NCBI RefSeq assembly: GCF_030052815.1
Contig: NC_079507.1
Coordinates: 14,158,141-14,222,140, forward strand
Length of the DNA: 64,000 nucleotides
Direction of reading: 5' to 3'
Source: Hevea brasiliensis
Lineage: Eukaryota > Streptophyta > Magnoliopsida > Malpighiales > Euphorbiaceae
Positions 58,730 through 64,000 of the stretch are shown here, in pieces (the first letter of the stretch is position 1; each line of letters begins with the position of its first letter). The translations under genes were made by a program, and so were the position numbers. Under the pieces are notes generated by a model. The model worked only from the letters and a program-made list of their open reading frames with translations, was not told where the DNA came from and ran no database searches.

Positions 58730-59580
58730 ATGATGAGCACAGAACAACCTCCACCATCCAATATCCTTGCAAGCATACTTGATCGCAATAGGTTGACAGG
58801 ACCTAATCTCTCTGATTGGCTAAGAAATTTGAAGCTTGTCCTGAACCTTGAACATATAGGATATGTTCTAGATTCAAATGTTCCTGGTCCCTTACCTCCA
58901 GAGGCCACTTCAGAGGAACATGAAACTTTGGACAAGTGGAAGGAGCATGATATGAGAGCTAAGTGTTACATGCTTGCTTCCATGAGTAATGAGTTACAGA
59001 AGCAGCATGAGAACATGCAGAGTGCGAGTGAGATCCTCCTTCATCTATAAGAGTTATATGGTGAGCACAGTAGGAATGCTAGGTATGAGATATCTAGATA
59101 GTTGTTCCGCATGAGGATGTCTGAGGGATAGAATGTTGGGGATCATGTCCACAAGATGATTCGGCTGATTGAGCAGCTGGAACATCTTGACTTCAACATG
59201 GATATCCAACTACAGACGAATTTGATCCTTCAGTCCCTTCCTGAGTTTTTTGGGAATTTTGTGACAAATTTCCATATGACTAAATAGGAATGAACCTTAG
59301 CTGGTTTACTCAACATGCTGGTTATTGCCCAAAAGAATATGCCGGGCAATAAAGGAAAAGAGGTAGCTTTGATTGCATCTTCTTCTACTGGAAAGTCCAA
59401 CAAGAAGAAGGGCAATAAAAAAAAGAAACCTCAGATTCCTGGTCCTTCTAAGAAAATAGCTAAATAGAAAGGAAAGACTAAAGTTGATGGAGGCAAAGGA
59501 AAGTATTTCCACTGCTAGAAGGATAGGCACTGGAAAAGGGACTGCCCAGAGTCTAGCAATCTAAAAGAATGCAATGCCAT
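58730..59580 (+). pseudogene. Element D gag
   Basis: ATG at 58730 (a second at 58733). The first 106 codons are open: SILDRNRLTGPNLSDWLRNL, NLEHIGYVLD, then helical capsid sequence with DKWKEHDMRAKCYMLASM. TAA or TAG codons near 59048, 59098 and 59128 and others near 59285 and 59465 break the frame, mostly at Gln positions. A Lys-rich stretch (59395-59460) leads to the knuckle KYFHC then a stop, then DRHWKRDCPE. Gag ends directly against integrase sequence with no protease. Confidence 0.87.
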
Positions 59581-60495
59581 GGTGAAAACTAACTCAAGTT
59601 CAAAATATATTTGGCACTTAAGGTTATGTCATGTTGCGGAAGATAGGATTGCAAAATTAGAGAAAATGAGGATTCTATCCTCATTGGGCTCTGAGCTTAC
59701 TCTAACTTGTGAATCTTGCCTTCAGGGCAAAATGACTAGATCACCCTTTGTTGGACAAGGGCTAAGGGCAGAAAATATTTTGGAGCAAATACATAGTGAT
59801 GTATGTGGTCCATTTAAAGAAATGGCTAGAGGCGGTTTCATTACTTTATTACCTTTACTGATGATAAATCAAGGTTTAGGTATTTGTATTTGATGAAATA
59901 CAAATATGAATCCTTTGAAAAGTTCAAAGAATTTAAATATGAAGTAGAAAATCAAACAGGAAAGAGTATTAAAGCGCTTCGATCAGATCGTGGAGGTGAA
60001 TATTTGAGTACTGAATTTGATAAATACTTGAGAGAGCATGGCATTGTTTCCCAGCTGACTCCTCTAGGAACGCCACAGCTGAATGGTGTATCTAAAAAGA
60101 GAAATCGTACCCTATTGGATATGGTACATAGTATGATGAGCTATAAAGATATGCCAATCTCCCTTTGGGGATTTGCATTAGAATTAGCTTTGTATATTCT
60201 AAATAGGATTCCATCAAAATCAGTTTCTTCCACACCTTATGAGATATGGTATGGAAGAAAATCAAGTCTTAAGCATGTTAAGATTTAGGGTTGTCTAGCT
60301 TATATCAAAAAGCTGAACATTGATAAATTGGAAACCAGATCAGAAAAGGGTCGATTTGTTGGATATCCAAAAGAAAGTTTTGGATATTATTTTTATTTGC
60401 CAACATCACAAGAGGTTGTGGTGAGTAGAGATGCCACATTTCTTAAACAACAGTTTGTTCAAGAAGAAGGCAAAGGAAGGTAAATAGAGTTAGAA
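59579..60495 (+). pseudogene. Element D integrase (zinc and core domains), catalytic Glu lost
   Basis: Piece 59579-59893 has the pre-integrase zinc motif (YIWHLRLCHVAEDR ... CESCLQGKMTRSPF) and the first catalytic Asp in IHSDVCGPF. It then shifts frame near 59845. Piece 59884-60288 has KYKYESFEKFKEFKYE, the second Asp in LRSDRGGEYLS, and GVSKKRNRTLLDMVHSMM. In this last motif the family has Glu where this copy has Lys (AAA at 60094-60096), so the DDE triad is broken. A TAG at 60286 stops the frame; GCLAYIKKL, FVGYPKES and VSRDATFL follow. Confidence 0.88.
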
Positions 60496-61560
60496 TTAGA
60501 GAATTCTGACCAACCAACAGATCAGATGGATATAGATCCATCTAGTCAACCTATACCCGTTGATGAAACATCTACAGTTGTTCCTTGTAGAACAACCACG
60601 GTATCTCACCCACCAGTGAGATATGGTTTCCTTCATGAAGAAGAACAAGAGTTGTCTACTCATGAAGAAGTAGATCATGGAGATGATCCACTTACCTATA
60701 AAGAAGCTATATCAGATAAAAATTCTTCAAAATGGATTGATGCTATGAAATCTGAAATTGATTCCATGTACAAGAATCAAGTTTGGGATCTTGTTGACCC
60801 ACCTGAAGGTATTGTACCTATAGGGAACAAATGGGTTTTTAAGAAGAAAATTGGTTCTGATGGAAAGGTAGAGACCTATAAGGCAAGGCTAGTAGCGAAA
60901 GGGTTTCGCCAAAGGCAAGGAATCGACTATGAGGAGACTTTCTCGCCTGTTGCCATGCTTAAATCAATTAGGATTCTATTAGTAATAACTGCATAATATG
61001 ATTATGAGATTTGGCAAATGGATGTCAAAACAGCTTTTCTTAATGGATACATTGAAGAAAACATTTTCATGGAACAACCTAGGGGTTTTGAATCCCAAGA
61101 TGGTTCCAAGGTATGCAAGCTAAAGCGATCCATTTATGGGTTGAAGCAAGCTTCAAGGAGTTGGAACATCCGTTTTGATGAAGCCATTAAATCCTTTGGT
61201 TTTATCAAAAATGAGGATAAGCCATGTGTATATAAGAAGGTTAGTGACAGTGCTATCACTTTCCTTGTCTTATATGTGGATGACATACTATTGATGGGTA
61301 ATGACACAGGTATGTTGACAACTGTAAAGGTATGGTTGTCAAATACATTCTCCATGAAAGACTTAGGAGAGGCAACCTATATTCTTGGGATTCGCATCTA
61401 TAAAGATATAGCGAAAAGAATAATTGGTTTATCCCAAAGTCTATACTTGGAAAAGGTGTTAAAGAGGTTTAACATGCTTGATTCCGAGGGAGGATTGTTA
61501 CCAGTGAGACATGGTATCCATCTTTCTAAAGAGATGTCTCTAAAGACAAAAAAGAGATAA
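60496..61560 (+). pseudogene. Element D reverse transcriptase
   Basis: Piece 60526-60996 starts in the linker ([18 protein letters not shown]), then [30 protein letters not shown] and [23 protein letters not shown] near 60995 interrupts, then piece 61018-61560 carries MDVKTAFLNGYIEENIFM, LKRSIYGLKQASRSWN and the catalytic YVDD box (about 61273-61284), then LGEATYILGI. The RT core residues are intact; only the frame is broken. The ancient Copia relic aligns to this region. Confidence 0.9.
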
Positions 61561-62232
61561 GATGGCCAGGATTCCATATGCTTCGGCTATTGAAAGTTTA
61601 ATGTATGCAATATTTTGTACTAGGCCGGATATCGCATATGCTGTTCAATCCAATCTAGGTTTGGAACACTAGATAGCTGTCAAGAATATCCTTAAGTACT
61701 TGAGAAGAACTAAGGATTTATTCTTGATCTATGGAGGTGGAGACTTGCAATTGGATGGTTATACTAATTCTGATTTCCAATCAGGTATCGATGATAGAAA
61801 GTCTACCTCTGGTGTTCATTTTATAATGGAGGTGCAATCAGTTGGAAGAGTTCCAAACAGAGCATGACTACAGATTCCACTACCGAGGCTGAGTATATTG
61901 CTGCATCAGATGCTGCAAAGGAAGTTGTTTGGATAAAGAAGTTTGTAACAGAACTTATAGTAGTTCCTTCCATTGAGTCAGTAGTTCCACTACACTATGA
62001 CAATAATGGAGCAGTCATACAGGCTAAGGAGCTAAGGTCTCACCAGAAATCCAAACATATAGAAAGGCGCTACCACATTATCAGAGAAATAGTTGGACGA
62101 GGCAATGTAACCATGCAGAAAATAGCATCAGCTGAAAATTCAGCTGATCCATTCACTAAGCCTATGTCACAGACTCAGCTAGACCGATATCTTGAGAAGA
62201 TGGGTCTAAGATATTGTAATGAATGGCTCTAG
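61561..62232 (+). pseudogene. Element D RNase H
   Basis: After a frameshift near 61550, CTRPDIAYAV-type sequence and a TAG near 61670 are visible. NILKYLRRTKDLFL, GYTNSDFQSGIDDRKSTSG (with the first acidic residue) follow, then a further small shift. The final open piece 61864-62232 is STTEAEYIAASDAAKEVVWI, KHIERRYHIIREIVGRG and SAENSADPFTKPMSQ, ending EWL then TAG. This is the family's normal Pol end. Confidence 0.88.
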
Positions 62233-62234
62233 TG

Positions 62235-62246
62235 CTAGTGGGAGAT
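62235..62246 (+). other. Polypurine tract of element D
   Basis: AGTGGGAGAT directly before the TG of the 3' LTR, the usual Copia form. Confidence 0.8.
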
Positions 62247-64000
62247 TGTTAGTAGTATGCCCTAGAGCATATCATTTAGTATGTATCTTGTACATGCTTT
62301 TATTAATAAAAGGCATTTTCACTTTTCCATTTACATAAGATATTTATGTGTAATAGAAAAGGTCCATTGATATTAAGTTAGAAATTCTATTCTTAAGTTA
62401 TTAAGAATATAAGTGACAGTATTTCTAGTACAAAGTATCATAAATAGGTTCACAATCGAGGATACTTCATAATAAGGACATGACTTATCCAGAAAGATTG
62501 TATTCATGTTTGTTCCCAAGTTATTTATATGAGATATAAATAAGATGGAATGGTGAGTCTAATGCCATATGACAAACATGATAGGCACTTATAAATGATA
62601 AGTAGGCCGAACCAGCGACACTTATGTCAAGTACATGGAGTTTACTCTTGTCAATGTTTTGTCATAAATCATATCAGTGCATATAATCTTTAGACCTGAG
62701 ATAGCACAGTTATCTTGTATATAGGTAGTTTGAGTTTGATACTGCTTTTATACTTGTACTGTGTATGGGTATATGGGCATGTGTTGGCTCCTACTAGTTA
62801 TATATGGAGGTAGGTGTTGATTAAGATAGAATCTGTTCCTCTAAGTAAATAGAGATAAAATCCTATGTTCATTTAATTGTTCTTGATGTTTCAAGTTCCT
62901 GGCCAGGATAGATAGATTTAATCAGAAAAGAGTTTCTGATGAAAAAATCTTTTTAATCAAGAACTGGAATTAAAAGAGAACATAATATTCATAGCAAATG
63001 GAGTTTGACATAAACCATGACTCCAACTTGAGTTGGGATTTTGTAACATAAAGATTCTAGTGCATGGTAACATATGATTATAGGTTCATTTAAGATAAAC
63101 CTTATTACTAATTGGGTGGCCATGGCATGCTATGCTAGGTGTTAACCATGGTCTATGTGGTGCATAAAATGATTTAGAGAAATCATTTATGGTAAGAAAG
63201 GGTTCTGATGATATTAAGAGTTGATATCATATCTCATTGCCAATTAGTGATGAGCCTAGGAAGTCACACACATACACAAGTTATCACCTAATTAAATATG
63301 ATTTACTTAATTAATTAAAGAGTTTAATTAATTAATTAATTAGGTTTGGTTTGTAATTAGATTGCAAAGTCCCTAGCATGACTTGAAACCAAATCTAGAT
63401 TATTGGATGTATAGTGTAAGTTAAATTTATAATTAAAGTGTTTAAATATAAATTTAATTAATGAGAAATTAATTAATAGAGATTAATTAATTAATTTATA
63501 TTTGATATAAATTGATTAGAAGAAGAGAAATAATTATTTTAGGTTAAGAACTCAAAATTAAGACACAGGGGCATTTTGGTCATTTCACAAGGTGACATGT
63601 GGCACCATGAGATGGTGACACATGGCATTACACATAAGCTTGCCAAATGTCTTTTAATCATGTAAGATGATTAAAATCAAGATTAAATATAGGTTTGACA
63701 CTTGGCACAATGTGATTAGGTCAATCAAACCTAGAACCAATCAAAGGGTGACATGTGGCAAGGGTTTAAGTGGTGACCTAGCTATATAAGTGTTGTTATG
63801 AAAAGAAAATAATACAACCAGCTACTGCTCTCATTTGTGCCGCCACCTTGAGGCCCTCCCTCTCTTCTTCTTCATCTCTCATCTATTCCAAGAGATTAGC
63901 AAACAATCTCTTGAATTAAAAATATTAGAGATCGTTTCTAGTGTCCTATTTACATCTTTAATCTCTTAAAAGGCAAAACTTGATTTTCTAATTAATAGAA
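62247..64000 (+). mobile_element. 3' LTR of element D (partial)
   Basis: Matches 54839-56592 with scattered changes. The last ~350 bp lie past the window edge. Confidence 0.93.
63594..63790 (+). promoter_or_regulatory. Candidate U3 promoter of D 3' LTR
   Basis: TATA box CTATATAAG at 63782-63790 and the same four TGACAYNTGGCA-like copies upstream (near 63595, 63616, 63697 and 63748) as in the 5' LTR. Confidence 0.48.

Larger units (their letters stand above)
54839..64000 (+). mobile_element. Element D: Ty1/Copia retrotransposon (3' end outside window)
   Basis: 5' LTR 54839 to about 56945, primer site, ~1.77 kb leader, gag, integrase, RT, RNase H, polypurine tract, 3' LTR from 62247 to the window edge. 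Integrase before RT defines Copia. The protease region is missing and frames are broken by many stops. The LTRs are closely similar with scattered changes. It inserted into E; bases 54834-54838 (GGATC) are the likely left target duplication, but the right copy is out of view. Confidence 0.93.

Noticed and set aside
1..64000. A host gene or a new cellular gene system
   Set aside because: Every open frame with recognisable residues belongs to gag-pol or LINE ORF2; remaining stretches match LTRs, leaders or relics.

Overview
This window is repeat DNA from a plant nuclear genome, probably a eudicot. The evidence is AT-rich sequence, Ty3/Gypsy chromoviruses with Tekay/Del-like chromodomains, Ty1/Copia elements, an RTE-type LINE and primer-binding sites for plant initiator Met-tRNA. 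I found no host gene, no RNA gene and nothing bacterial or viral in the ordinary sense. Essentially every stretch is a retrotransposon or the wreck of one, and the value of the window lies in how the pieces are nested.

Layout from left to right. (1) 1-11492 is one B-family Gypsy LTR (plus orientation, 5' end outside the window). It is split by element A (1284-10175, minus strand, target duplication GAAAC), a degenerate chromovirus with one full-size 3.08 kb LTR and one LTR cut down to 0.94 kb. (2) 11493-12930 is LTR-like sequence of unknown family holding a diverged ~405 bp tandem duplication. (3) A very old Copia element is left in three collinear pieces (12931-13328, 14573-14698, 52029-~52250). 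A 5'-truncated LINE (13329-14572, 18 bp target duplication) separates the first two. Element B (14699-52028, minus strand, target duplication GTTTC) separates the last two. (4) Element B is a full-length but dead chromovirus with 3.57 kb LTRs. Its reverse transcriptase is split by array C (20806-46117, plus strand, target duplication ACTCT). (5) Array C has five 4.19 kb LTRs alternating with four ~1.09 kb non-coding internal domains, about 25.3 kb in all. It is a non-autonomous relative of B repeated head to tail. (6) 52251-54838 carries pieces of another Gypsy family E (pol tail, LTR, primer site, leader, gag start). (7) Element D (54839 to beyond 64000, plus strand) is a Copia element with ~2.1 kb LTRs. 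It has lost its protease and one integrase catalytic residue.

How the parts relate. A, B and C belong to related LTR families. C keeps the parts needed in cis (LTR, primer site, leader, polypurine tract) and would depend on a B-like partner for Gag, RT and integrase, but the B copy here is full of stop codons. Stops in A, B and D are mostly Gln or Trp codons turned into TAG/TAA, as expected from long methylation and cytosine deamination.

The observations I rate highest are: a pair of consecutive hairpins at the same LTR position in four related families, with stems that change while pairing is kept; a 74 bp GT...AG intron-like insert placed exactly in frame in the A integrase; the C array itself; and the evidence that C is an internal-deletion derivative still carrying a protease-domain scrap. 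All were read by eye; family names and copy ages need database and alignment work.
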